A stretch of 64,000 bases of DNA from Paenibacillus peoriae KCTC 3763 (lineage in GTDB: Bacteria; Bacillota; Bacilli; Paenibacillales; Paenibacillaceae), in contig NZ_AGFX01000037.1 in NCBI RefSeq assembly GCF_000236805.1, forward strand, positions 156,514 through 220,513, read 5' to 3'. Of this stretch, positions 18,556 to 28,545 are shown one piece after another. Each line of letters begins with the position of its first letter. Position 1 is the stretch's first letter. Under the pieces are notes generated by a model that searched no databases, had not been told where the DNA came from, and saw only the letters and a list, made by a program, of their open reading frames with translations. Position numbers and translations under genes: made by a program.

Positions 18556-19299
18556 ATGGAAGACCGTAAATTAACCGTTCGCGCTGTGGAGCGTGCACTT
18601 GATATATTGCTGTGTTTTACCGCAGACTCGGATCTGGGTCTGACGGAGATTGCCTCCAAAATTGGGCTACATAAAAGCACGGTTCACCGGCTGCTGACAA
18701 CGCTGGAGGATCGTGGCTTTGTCGTTCGGAATGCTGCAACCGAAAAATATCGGCTTGGCTTCCGCATATGGGAGCTGTCCACCCATTTGTCACAAAGCGA
18801 TGAGCCGGCAGTGCTGCTACAGCCAGCGATGGAAGGACTGCGTGACCGCCTGGGTGAGACGATCAGCTTGTACTTGCGAGACGGCAGTATGCGTATTCGC
18901 ATTCAAGCCGTGCAGAGCAACCAGGCGATCCGCCGCGTTGCGCCTGTGGGTGCGCGCATGCCGCTGGCTGTGGGGGCTTCCAGCAAGGTGCTGGCGGCCT
19001 TTATGCCGCCGCAGGAGCTGGAAGCTCTGCTAAGAGGGGATGAATGGCCGTCTTCGGTAGACCCGGAGGTCTATAAAGCTCAGCTGCAGGATATTCGCGA
19101 GAAGGGCTATGCAACCAGCTATGAAGAACGGGAGCCAGGTGCAGCCGCTGTGGCAGCGCCTGTGGTGAACCGGAAGGGACAGGTCGCTGCGGCCTTGTCT
19201 GTATCCGGTCCGGTCAGCCGGCTTGCACCTGAGACGCTGCATGATTTTGCCCCGATTTTGATCGAAGCTGCGAAGGAAATGGGGCTTATGCTCCCGTAA
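18556..19299 (+). CDS. IclR family transcriptional regulator
   Basis: A 247-residue regulator. The N-terminal winged helix reads LTEIASKIGLHKSTVHRLLTTLEDRGFV (residues about 24-52), and the C-terminal effector domain contains RRVAPVGARMPLAVGASSKVLAAF, GYATSYEEREPG and AAALSVSGPVSRL, as in IclR/KdgR proteins that sense small organic acids. The ATG follows AAGGGGAGCGG; the frame is open 16 codons further upstream without a site. No catabolic operon is adjacent, so the target genes are unknown. thiC downstream has its own riboswitch. Confidence 0.9.
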   Translation: MEDRKLTVRAVERALDILLCFTADSDLGLTEIASKIGLHKSTVHRLLTTLEDRGFVVRNAATEKYRLGFRIWELSTHLSQSDEPAVLLQPAMEGLRDRLGETISLYLRDGSMRIRIQAVQSNQAIRRVAPVGARMPLAVGASSKVLAAFMPPQELEALLRGDEWPSSVDPEVYKAQLQDIREKGYATSYEEREPGAAAVAAPVVNRKGQVAAALSVSGPVSRLAPETLHDFAPILIEAAKEMGLMLP

Positions 19300-19315
19300 C
19301 AGGACCAGAGAAGGG

Positions 19316-19344
19316 TTGCCAAAATAAGAAATTTAAAGTAATCT
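19316..19344 (+). promoter_or_regulatory. Candidate thiC promoter
   Basis: TTGCCA, 17-base spacer, TAATCT, about 55 bases upstream of the TPP riboswitch core. Confidence 0.45.
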
Positions 19345-19399
19345 GATGAGGATGGCGGGATGTCTATTATCTCCGTCTCATGCAAATCGAAGTATCACA

Positions 19400-19496
19400 G
19401 TTACTGGGGGAGCCTGTAATGCCGGGCTGAGATGGAATCGTGCAAGATTCCGGACCCTTTGCACCTGATCTGGATCATACCAGCGTAGGGAAGTAA
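19400..19496 (+). promoter_or_regulatory. TPP (THI-box) riboswitch
   Basis: The conserved THI-box segments appear in order: GGGGGAGCCTG, GGGCTGAGATGG, GGACCCTTTGCACCTGATCTGGATCATACCAGCGTAGGGAAGT (19451-19493). The P1 helix closes with TTACT (19401-19405) and AGTAA (19491-19495). A strong terminator follows at 19591-19619, before thiC, so thiamine pyrophosphate binding probably terminates transcription. Confidence 0.95.
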
Positions 19497-19587
19497 TCGG
19501 CCATTGAAATGTATACGCAGCTGCTGCCCAAGAAGGCGCGTGGAATATATTATTCCGTGTGCGTACTTCTGGATAGCTCTTCGTTAG

Positions 19588-21477
<1,890 letters not shown>

Positions 21478-21583
21478 ATTGGTAGCAAATAATATCAATC
21501 GGAAAGCTAAACAGATAGCGCTGGCAAGCTAGTCTGAGGCTTATAACTACTACGAATGATGAACTAATAAACGAATGAATAAC

Positions 21584-21628
21584 AAAAGCCGTGCTTCTCT
21601 ACAGACGATGTAGGGAAACACGGCTTTT
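21584..21628 (+). terminator. Intrinsic terminator after thiC
   Basis: A 10-bp stem, AAAAGCCGTG with CACGGCTTTT, including flanking A/T runs. Confidence 0.88.
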
Positions 21629-21672
21629 GAGCTTATGTCAAAGCAAAATGAAGCAACCGAAAGAAGGCTGCT

Positions 21673-21825
21673 TTATTTTTTACCCATTTTCTCATTCAAG
21701 ATATCCTGAAAGCTGAGCTTCTTCTCCGAGCTATCTTCTTTCTTCTGCATACTCACCGCGTTGGCACGTTGGTATTGGTGGTGAAAGGGCATCAGGGTGT
21801 GTACAGTTAAGTTCATTGTATTCAT
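21673..21825 (-). CDS. Small hypothetical protein, 50 residues
   Basis: An open frame too short for routine ORF finding. ATG at 21825 is preceded by GGAGGAACAACCTAC, an excellent ribosome binding site at normal spacing. The protein starts MNTMNLTVHTLMPFHHQYQR and ends FQDILNEKMGKK; the C-terminal half is charged and probably helical. I do not recognise it. The strong site and amphipathic tail argue that it is expressed. It is convergent with thiC, with the thiC terminator between them. Confidence 0.55.
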   Translation of the reverse strand: MNTMNLTVHTLMPFHHQYQRANAVSMQKKEDSSEKKLSFQDILNEKMGKK

Positions 21826-22314
21826 GTAGGTTGTTCCTCCAATTCCATTTCGTCAAATCCAGATTGAGTTGCTTAGGACCTCTGTATAGGACTATTTGTA
21901 TGTACTTGATGTCGTAATGCCATATAGGTTGCTTGGTTAAGTTGCAATCATTATAACCGCATTTTTTCAAAGTAAAACACTTTTGACATAAAACAGGAAG
22001 ATGGTCGTATGTGTCCAAAATGTGTATTAGGAGGATGGTCGTTTTGAGGGAAGATGTGCCTAGATCGAAAACAAGGGCTAGAGGCCCGTTTTCTTAGTTT
22101 AGTAGTCGGGATTGTTTTTTTGTCGAAATGGCTGGGGTCTGTCTGAATTCGGGATTAAGGCAGTTTGGTGGTGAATTAAAGTGTCAAAGTTATATTGACT
22201 TTAGGTTTGTAAGTAGATACCATGAACTGGTTGTAAGCGTATTTTGACAGCAAGCGTCAGCCAATCCATCTGGCTAATCAGTGATGAAATGTTTGAGAGA
22301 GGATTAGAGCATAT
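21826..22314. other. Intergenic region upstream of the YitT gene
   Basis: About 490 bases without a convincing gene. A hairpin GAAAAC-aa-GGGC / TAGAG / GCCC-GTTTTC spans 22067-22092. A candidate promoter for yitT is TTGACT (22195-22200), 17 bases, TACCAT (22218-22223). A 30-codon frame begins at ATG 22053 with a hydrophobic centre, but its spacing to GAGGG is too short to trust. Confidence 0.4.
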
Positions 22315-23151
22315 ATGAAAAAGAGACTTGCGGATATCGCATTTATTATTGTAGGTGCCTTTTTTTTCGCGCTGGCTGTTAATCTGTTTGTGATCCCGAA
22401 TGAGTTTGGTGAAGGGGGCGTTACAGGGGTTACGATTATTTTGTACTACCTGTTTCAGTGGTCGCCTTCGGTCGTCAATCTGGTGATCAATGGTCTGCTG
22501 TTGATTATTGGATATAAATTTCTGGATGCGAGAACAACGTTATACACCGTCATTGCGGTCGCATTTAACTCGTTGTTTTTACATTTAACAGCTGACTGGC
22601 GGATTGATTCGCATGAGCCGACGATTAATGCCGTGTTTGCCGGAGTTTTGGTCGGAATCGGGATTGGCTTAATCGTGCGGGTAGGGGGTACAACGGCGGG
22701 AACGGTCATTTTGGCGCGGATTGCCAACAAATATTTGGATTGGAATATTAGCTATGCCCTGCTGTTTTTTGATTTGATCGTAGCGTTCTCTTCCTATTTT
22801 ATTATTGGGCCGGAAAAATTGATGCTGACGATCGTCATCCTGTACGTGGGAACCAAGGTTATGGATTTTATGATTGAGGGGCTAAATCCTAAAAAGGCGG
22901 TCATGATTATCTCGGAGCATCAAGACAAAATTGCAGAGATGGTCATTACGCAAATGGATCGTGGAGTTACCGTCCTGTCAGGCCACGGATACTACACCAA
23001 AAATCCGAAGGAAGTTCTGTATATCGTCATTAGCAAACAAGAGGTGTCGGCGCTTAAAAAGATTGTAAAAGCCGTCGACACAGCAGCATTTATCACGATT
23101 CATGACGTGCGGGATGTATTCGGAGAGGGCTTTTTGGATATTTCGAAATAG
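22315..23151 (+). CDS. YitT family membrane protein
   Basis: A 278-residue protein with about five hydrophobic segments in residues 1-185 (for example IAFIIVGAFFFALAVNLFVI) and a soluble C-terminal DUF2179 domain (about 195-275, with RGVTVLSGHGYYT and EVLYIVISKQEVSALKK). The motif NEFGEGGVTGVTIIL is typical of the family. Bacilli carry many paralogues of this DUF161+DUF2179 architecture; the molecular role is unsettled. The ATG follows GAGAGGATTAGAGC. Confidence 0.88.
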   Translation: MKKRLADIAFIIVGAFFFALAVNLFVIPNEFGEGGVTGVTIILYYLFQWSPSVVNLVINGLLLIIGYKFLDARTTLYTVIAVAFNSLFLHLTADWRIDSHEPTINAVFAGVLVGIGIGLIVRVGGTTAGTVILARIANKYLDWNISYALLFFDLIVAFSSYFIIGPEKLMLTIVILYVGTKVMDFMIEGLNPKKAVMIISEHQDKIAEMVITQMDRGVTVLSGHGYYTKNPKEVLYIVISKQEVSALKKIVKAVDTAAFITIHDVRDVFGEGFLDISK

Positions 23152-23315
23152 CTGGCGGTGTGAAGGTAAGGTTATAGGAGAACATGGTTGAAAGTCGGTC
23201 CTGAGGGAGCGGCTTTTTTGCTGTTGTGAGGTTTTCCCTCCCTCTGACCGCCTGCCGAGCAGCAGCTTCTGCAAACGGCCGCCAGTGTCCTTTGAATTCG
23301 CTGACCCTACGAAGT

Positions 23316-24503
23316 TTATACTTTCTGATATTTTAAAATATGGGCGTCTTTAATCCGTTGCACGGCTTCCAGCAATCTTTCTTCCGAAGTAACCAAACTA
23401 ATGCGAACATATCCGGCACCATGCTGACCAAAAGCTTCGCCTGGAATAACGGCAACATGAGCTTTGTCCAATAAAAGAGCGGAAAACTGTTCGGAACTAT
23501 ACCCCTCCGGGACTTTCGCCCATACGAAAAAGGTGCCTGCGGAAGGCCTTACCTGCCAGCCGATTTTGTTCAGTCCGTTTACTAATGTATCTCGTCTCTG
23601 GTTATATATATCTGTGAGTTGGTGGACGCAGTCCTGGTCGGCTGTTAAGGCGGCCGCGGCGGCATCCTGAACCGCTCCAAACACGTTTCCGTAAGCATGT
23701 TCAACAAAGCGGTTCATGCCTGCGATAATGGATGGATTTCCAACGGCAAACGCCACTCTCCAGCCGGCCATATTGTACGCCTTTGACATGGTGTATACTT
23801 CCACGCCTATTTCTTTAGCCCCTTTCGTCTGCAAGAAGCTAAGCGGTTTATTCCCGTCAAAACCAATAGATCCGTAAGCCATATCATGAAAAACTGGAAT
23901 ATTGTGTTTTGTGGCAAACTGAACGGTTTCCGCGAAAAAATGACTTGTTGCCACAGCGCCGGTCGGATTGTTCGGATAATTTAACAACAGCAATTTTGTA
24001 CGTTGGGCGATTTGCGTCGGAATTGCGTTATAATCCGGCAGAAATCCATCTGCTTCCTTCACAGGCAAACCGTAAAGCTGGGCCTCGGCTAATTTTACCG
24101 CGGAATAATACATCGGAAAGGCAGGTTCAGGAAACATGATGGTGTCGCCCGGATTCAAAAGACATTGCGGCAGAGCGGCAACGGCGATAATAGATCCGTT
24201 AAAAATGGCAATTTCGGTGTCCGGATCAAGATCAACGCCGTATTCACGTTTGTAGAATGCAACAATGGCCTGTTTTAAAGAATTTTTCCCATTGTAAGGT
24301 GGATATCCATGGTTGCTCTGCACATCAATGGCCGCTTTCAAGCGATCCACAATATGCTGAGGAGTAGGCAAATCCGGGTTCCCTCTTCCAAGATTAATAA
24401 TATCAATTCCTTGCTTTTCATAATTGGCAATCGCTTGCGCTTGTTTGGACATGTACTTTCTCGGCAGGGATTTCAGCCGCTTGGATTCTTCAAAAACAAC
24501 CAT
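23316..24503 (-). CDS. PLP-dependent class I aminotransferase (MtnE/YkrV-like)
   Basis: A 395-residue fold-type I aminotransferase. Seen: LGRGNPDLPTP near the N-terminus, LNYPNNPTGAVA (PLP ring contacts), the Schiff-base Lys in YTMSKAYNMAGWR, and the carboxylate-binding Arg in GYVRISLV. It resembles B. subtilis MtnE/YkrV, which transaminates 4-methylthio-2-oxobutyrate to methionine, so a sulfur amino acid or its oxo acid is a plausible substrate. It forms a minus-strand pair with the GldA-like dehydrogenase gene (stop-to-start gap about 43 bases), divergent from the lyase operon. A weak TTTCC-rich purine site (GAAAGGAAAAAAAG) precedes the ATG. Confidence 0.85.
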   Translation of the reverse strand: MVVFEESKRLKSLPRKYMSKQAQAIANYEKQGIDIINLGRGNPDLPTPQHIVDRLKAAIDVQSNHGYPPYNGKNSLKQAIVAFYKREYGVDLDPDTEIAIFNGSIIAVAALPQCLLNPGDTIMFPEPAFPMYYSAVKLAEAQLYGLPVKEADGFLPDYNAIPTQIAQRTKLLLLNYPNNPTGAVATSHFFAETVQFATKHNIPVFHDMAYGSIGFDGNKPLSFLQTKGAKEIGVEVYTMSKAYNMAGWRVAFAVGNPSIIAGMNRFVEHAYGNVFGAVQDAAAAALTADQDCVHQLTDIYNQRRDTLVNGLNKIGWQVRPSAGTFFVWAKVPEGYSSEQFSALLLDKAHVAVIPGEAFGQHGAGYVRISLVTSEERLLEAVQRIKDAHILKYQKV

Positions 24504-24546
24504 TCTTTTTTTCCTTTCTGCTGATGGATGGAAGCAATGTATTACC

Positions 24547-25644
24547 CTAATAATTGTAGCTGCTTGTAATCCTGTTCACTGTCAGGATCGCCCTTAGTGC
24601 ATCATCAGCGGTGACTTTAAACGGTAAACTGTGAATTCTCGATGTTTCAGACGTCATTTTTGCCGCAATCAGCCGCAGCGCTTCCGTGCTGGAATCGTCC
24701 AGATGTATATCCTGCAGCGTCGTCGGGAGGCCTATTTTTCTATAAAAAGGAAGAATCGACTCCAGTTCGTCCGTTTTCTTTTCTAGGGCTAATTGAACCA
24801 GAATTCCGAACGCTACAAGAGATCCGTGTAAAATCGTTTTCGTTCCGGGAATAGCTGTCGCAGCATTAAAGAAGGCGTGTGCGCCCACGCTTTTGGCAAA
24901 TATACTTCCAAAGCCTCCAACGAGGCCGGCAACGGCAATATTCGTATCAATAACATTTATAAAGGCATCCGTTAATTTTCCGGTCTGTGCGTCTTGGATG
25001 GATTGTTCCCCGAACTCGAATAAAAACTCTCTGCATTTGTGCATCATTTCGAAACTCAATTGCATCGGTATGGTTTTGGTCTGTATCTGATTCAAACGGG
25101 ATACGCCTTCGTACCATTTGGCGAGAGTGTCGCCGATACCGGCAATCGTATATTCAATAGGGCTGTTTAAAATGATCTCCGGTTCAATCACGACAAGATT
25201 GGTTGCTTTCGGAAAAGACAAGCTGTCAACATGAATCCCCTCATCATTATAAATGATGCTTACGGCACTGAATGCGGCGCAATTGGAAGCAAGTGTCGGA
25301 ATAAGTATTTCCGGGATTTGCAGCTGATAGGCCACTGCTTTTACAAGGTCCGCCACCTTTCCTCCGCCGATCCCTAATAATCCTTCCGCTTTATATTGCT
25401 TGGCGATGGCGGAGATTCGCTTAATCTCGTTTAGAGAACATTCACCACTATATTTCTCATATTGAATTTCGAAATTTGCCAGCGAAGGCAAGTAAGGCAT
25501 AGCGGCCTGAAGCGATTTTTCTCCATGTATGACCAATAATCTGTTGATCTTTCTTTCGGAAATCAATTGGGGCAATTGATTCAATATTCCTTTACTGTGA
25601 TAGTATTCCTGGGGACCAGCTTTCAAAACGACAGTTGATTCCAT
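24547..25644 (-). CDS. GldA-family iron-dependent dehydrogenase (HcxA-like)
   Basis: A 365-residue NAD(P)-dependent dehydrogenase of the glycerol dehydrogenase branch. GIGGGKVADLVKAVA binds the nucleotide. The metal site is supplied by Asp in GIGDTLAKWYEG and His residues in GAHAFFNAAT and TILHGSLVAFG. E. coli HcxA (YbdH), in this branch, reduces 2-oxo acids to 2-hydroxy acids, and its gene lies beside that of the aminotransferase YbdL, the same pairing seen here. The start MESTVVLKAG follows GGAGGTAACATCATT. A consensus promoter lies just upstream. The substrate is inferred only by analogy. Confidence 0.8.
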   Translation of the reverse strand: MESTVVLKAGPQEYYHSKGILNQLPQLISERKINRLLVIHGEKSLQAAMPYLPSLANFEIQYEKYSGECSLNEIKRISAIAKQYKAEGLLGIGGGKVADLVKAVAYQLQIPEILIPTLASNCAAFSAVSIIYNDEGIHVDSLSFPKATNLVVIEPEIILNSPIEYTIAGIGDTLAKWYEGVSRLNQIQTKTIPMQLSFEMMHKCREFLFEFGEQSIQDAQTGKLTDAFINVIDTNIAVAGLVGGFGSIFAKSVGAHAFFNAATAIPGTKTILHGSLVAFGILVQLALEKKTDELESILPFYRKIGLPTTLQDIHLDDSSTEALRLIAAKMTSETSRIHSLPFKVTADDALRAILTVNRITSSYNY

Positions 25645-25704
25645 AATGATGTTACCTCCATTACATTTCCTACTTAATTGGGAGGAATAATTTATATTGT
25701 AGAA

Positions 25705-25733
25705 AATATACTCTGTTCGCAAATCTATGTCAA
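25705..25733 (-). promoter_or_regulatory. Sigma-A promoter of the dehydrogenase-aminotransferase pair
   Basis: On the minus strand TTGACA (25733-25728), a 17-base spacer, TATATT (25710-25705). The expected start lies about 55 bases before the dehydrogenase ATG. Confidence 0.8.
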
Positions 25734-25781
25734 TTACTTCTTAAGCATGTTCTGACGAAATTATGCCTTAGATTTTAACTA

Positions 25782-25810
25782 TTGACATGCTAAATTTTGA
25801 TCTATATATT
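25782..25810 (+). promoter_or_regulatory. Sigma-A promoter of the lyase-GNAT operon
   Basis: TTGACA (25782-25787), a 17-base spacer, TATATT (25805-25810). The hexamers and spacing are the same as those of the divergent promoter. The 6-base inverted repeat AGCATG (25744-25749) / CATGCT (25786-25791) overlaps the -35 and may be an operator half-site pair. Confidence 0.8.
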
Positions 25811-25891
25811 ATAGTAATTAGGTAAAACGATAAAACATATGTGTTAACTATGGATTTAAAAGTATAGACTAGGCGGAAAGGAAGAAATGTA

Positions 25892-27730
25892 ATGAGTTCC
25901 CATGTGATAGATATGGTATTGCTAAGAAATAATTTCGGAACAGTTGACATGCGCAGCATCTGGTCAGAGCATAACCGGCTGCAAAAGCATTTTGATGTGG
26001 AGGCGGCTCTTGCCCTGGCGGAAGGGGAATTTGGAATTATCCCCCGGAGTGCTGCTGAAACGATTGCCAAAAACGCTAAGGCTGAATATGTGGATTTTGC
26101 TGAAATCGCAAGTGAATCGGCAAAAGCGAAACACTCTTTGAATGCAACCATAAAAGCGTTGCAGTCATTATGCGGCGAGGATGGAGAGTATGTCCACTTT
26201 GGGGCAACGACCCAGGATATTGTGGACACAGGAACCATACTGCAATTAAAAGAGGCGCATACTCTCATCCTTTCGGAGTTGAAAGAGGTTGCGGGAGAGC
26301 TCGCCAAGCTTGCCGAAAAATACAAAAAAACGCCGATGGCTGGCCGATCTCATGGCATGCAGGGGCTGCCGACAACCTTTGGCTTTAAATTATCCGTGGT
26401 GCTGAGTGAAGTAAAACGTCATATTGAACGGTTAGAGAGCTTGGAGGCCCGGACATTTACCGGTGTTATTGCAGGCGGAGTCGGGACATTTGCTTCTTTT
26501 GGTCCTAAAGGGCCTGAAATCGAAGCGAACGCTCTACAAAGACTGGGTTTGTCCGTGCCGGAGATTTGTTGGCATTCATCGCGAGACAGAATCGCGGAGT
26601 ACGCCAGTGTTATCGGGTTAATCAGCGGTACATTAGGCAAGCTTGCCAATGAATTCTATAATCTGATGCGGTCGGAGATTGATGAGGTTGAAGAACCTTT
26701 TGCAATAGGGAAGATTGGCAGCACAACGATGCCCCACAAACGGAATCCGGCAGCGCTGGAGGGGATCGCAAGCCTGACAAGACCGATTCTCCATAGCGTG
26801 TCCCTTATTCAGGATTCCCTTATCGTTGAGCATGAACGGGATGCGATGTCATGGCGGGGCGAATGGATTGCCTTGCCGGAAATCTGCATCTATCTGTCTG
26901 CTCAACTGTTATCGACCAAAACAGTTTTGCAGGGTCTGATCGTAAAACCCGATCATATGCTGCGAAACTTAAATCTGCAAGGCGGACTTTTATTATCGGA
27001 AAGAGTCATGTTTGCATTGGCGGAGAGCTACGGAAAACAGACTGCACATGAGCTTATTTATGAGCTGTCGATGAAGGCCATTGAAGAGCATAAACCGTTT
27101 CAGGATGTGTTGGTTGCCAATGAACAAGTCGCTAAGGTGCTGAATGAAGCGAAAATAAAAGAACTGTTAAATCCTGAAACCTATCTTGGATCTGCGGTTG
27201 AAAAGGTGGATCAAGTGCTGGTGAAGCAGCATTTCCGTCTGGCGATTCTTGATGATGCGGAAGAATTGCTCGACCTGACATTAAGAGCTTACCAATCCAT
27301 AAGGGATTTAGGGATAAATTTTGCTGCGGCACATGCTGATCTGGATTTGGTGAAAAAACATATCACCCATAACTTGTGTTATGTGCTGGAGCAAAACGGG
27401 AAAATGATCGCGACCATCGCCATTAGGCTGCCGTGGGGGAGCCAACCTGGTCCTGCCGGTCTGCCTCATATCGGCTGGCTGGCCGTAGATCCAGCCAATG
27501 AGCGGCAAGGAATCGGATCGAAGATTTTGTCATTGGTTGAAGAAAAAATAGCGTCCGATTTAAAAAGCCCGGCCGTTACATTGGGTACAGCGGAAAATCA
27601 CCCATGGCTGTCCGCCATGTATGAAAGCAAGGGGTATCACAAAATCGGCACCAAGGATTTGGGCAGAGGTCATACAACGGTTTACTTTAAAAAGGATCTG
27701 CAGGCAGCTAAGGTAACTCAAAACATATAA
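25892..27730 (+). CDS. Fusion of a fumarase/aspartase-superfamily lyase and a GNAT acetyltransferase; candidate S-(2-succino) lyase
   Basis: A 612-residue protein. Residues 1-440 belong to the adenylosuccinate lyase/3-carboxymuconate cycloisomerase branch: HFGATTQDIVDT (about 101-112), GRSHGMQGLPTTFG (about 151) and the signature GSTTMPHKRNP (about 276), where the usual GSSxMP has Thr at its second Ser but keeps the first. Such enzymes eliminate fumarate from succinyl adducts. Residues about 450-600 are a GNAT domain with GWLAVDPANERQGIGSKIL. It heads an operon matching B. subtilis yxeLMNOPQ, where YxeL is a GNAT that acetylates S-(2-succino)cysteine. I infer that one half acetylates and the other releases fumarate. 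The ATG follows AAAGGAAGAAATGTA. Other succinyl amino acids are possible substrates. Confidence 0.8.
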   Translation: MSSHVIDMVLLRNNFGTVDMRSIWSEHNRLQKHFDVEAALALAEGEFGIIPRSAAETIAKNAKAEYVDFAEIASESAKAKHSLNATIKALQSLCGEDGEYVHFGATTQDIVDTGTILQLKEAHTLILSELKEVAGELAKLAEKYKKTPMAGRSHGMQGLPTTFGFKLSVVLSEVKRHIERLESLEARTFTGVIAGGVGTFASFGPKGPEIEANALQRLGLSVPEICWHSSRDRIAEYASVIGLISGTLGKLANEFYNLMRSEIDEVEEPFAIGKIGSTTMPHKRNPAALEGIASLTRPILHSVSLIQDSLIVEHERDAMSWRGEWIALPEICIYLSAQLLSTKTVLQGLIVKPDHMLRNLNLQGGLLLSERVMFALAESYGKQTAHELIYELSMKAIEEHKPFQDVLVANEQVAKVLNEAKIKELLNPETYLGSAVEKVDQVLVKQHFRLAILDDAEELLDLTLRAYQSIRDLGINFAAAHADLDLVKKHITHNLCYVLEQNGKMIATIAIRLPWGSQPGPAGLPHIGWLAVDPANERQGIGSKILSLVEEKIASDLKSPAVTLGTAENHPWLSAMYESKGYHKIGTKDLGRGHTTVYFKKDLQAAKVTQNI

Positions 27731-27746
27731 AGCAGAGGGGATTATA

Positions 27747-28520
27747 ATGAAAAAGTTTCTTGGGATTATGATTGCAGGAATGTTGCTGGTCGTGTTGGCG
27801 GCTTGCGGCAATGGAACAAGCTCAAGCGGAGAAAAAGTGCTCAGAGTAGGGGCGACAGGACAAAGCTTTCCAAACTCCTTTAAAGAAGGAGATAAACTGG
27901 TCGGTTATGATGTTGAAGTGCTGGAGGCTGTAGCCAAGAATCTTGGTTACAAAGTGGAATGGACACTGACGGATTTTTCCGGATTGATGGGTCAATTGGA
28001 AGCAGGCAAACTGGATACGGTCGCCAATAACGTAGCCGTAACTGATGAAAGAAAAAAAGTATATAATTTCACGGACAAATACTCAGTCCTTGGTACACAG
28101 GTTGCTGTCCGGGCAGACAATAATCAAATTAATACGTTGGATGATTTAAAAGGAAAAACCATCTCAGCCGTTCTGGGGTCCAACAATGTGAAAAATTTTA
28201 AAGCCTGGGACACCAAAGGCGAGGTTACTTTAAAAACATACGAAACGCGTGAATCAGCTATGAATGAAGCCATCACGGGCAAGGTGGACGGATATATTAA
28301 CGCATCCACCACGCTTCTGGCCGAGATTGCCAAAGGCAAGCTTCCACTCAAACTGGTAGGCGATCCGATTTCACATGATGATGTGTCCTTTCCTTTTGCC
28401 AGAACGGAACAGGGCGAAAAGCTGTTGAAGGAATTTAACACTGAGCTCCAAAAGCTCCGCGATGATGGAACGTTACTAAAAATCTCGAAAAAATATTACG
28501 GTGAGGATGTAACACAATAA
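27747..28520 (+). CDS. Amino-acid ABC transporter substrate-binding lipoprotein (YxeM-like)
   Basis: A 257-residue cluster-3 binding protein. The lipobox LVVLAACG puts the lipidated Cys at residue 20. The mature part has GYDVEVLEAVAKNLGYKVEW, DTVANNVAVTDERKKVYNFTD and FPFARTEQGEKLL, typical of polar amino acid and cystine binders. The gene follows the fusion gene by 16 bases with AGAGGGGATTATA as ribosome site. By operon position it would bind the succinylated thiol or amino acid outside the membrane. The closest named parallel is YxeM of B. subtilis; cystine binders such as TcyJ/K are an alternative. Confidence 0.88.
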   Translation: MKKFLGIMIAGMLLVVLAACGNGTSSSGEKVLRVGATGQSFPNSFKEGDKLVGYDVEVLEAVAKNLGYKVEWTLTDFSGLMGQLEAGKLDTVANNVAVTDERKKVYNFTDKYSVLGTQVAVRADNNQINTLDDLKGKTISAVLGSNNVKNFKAWDTKGEVTLKTYETRESAMNEAITGKVDGYINASTTLLAEIAKGKLPLKLVGDPISHDDVSFPFARTEQGEKLLKEFNTELQKLRDDGTLLKISKKYYGEDVTQ

Positions 28521-28545
28521 ACTAAGTCTTGAGGTGTACTCTCCA

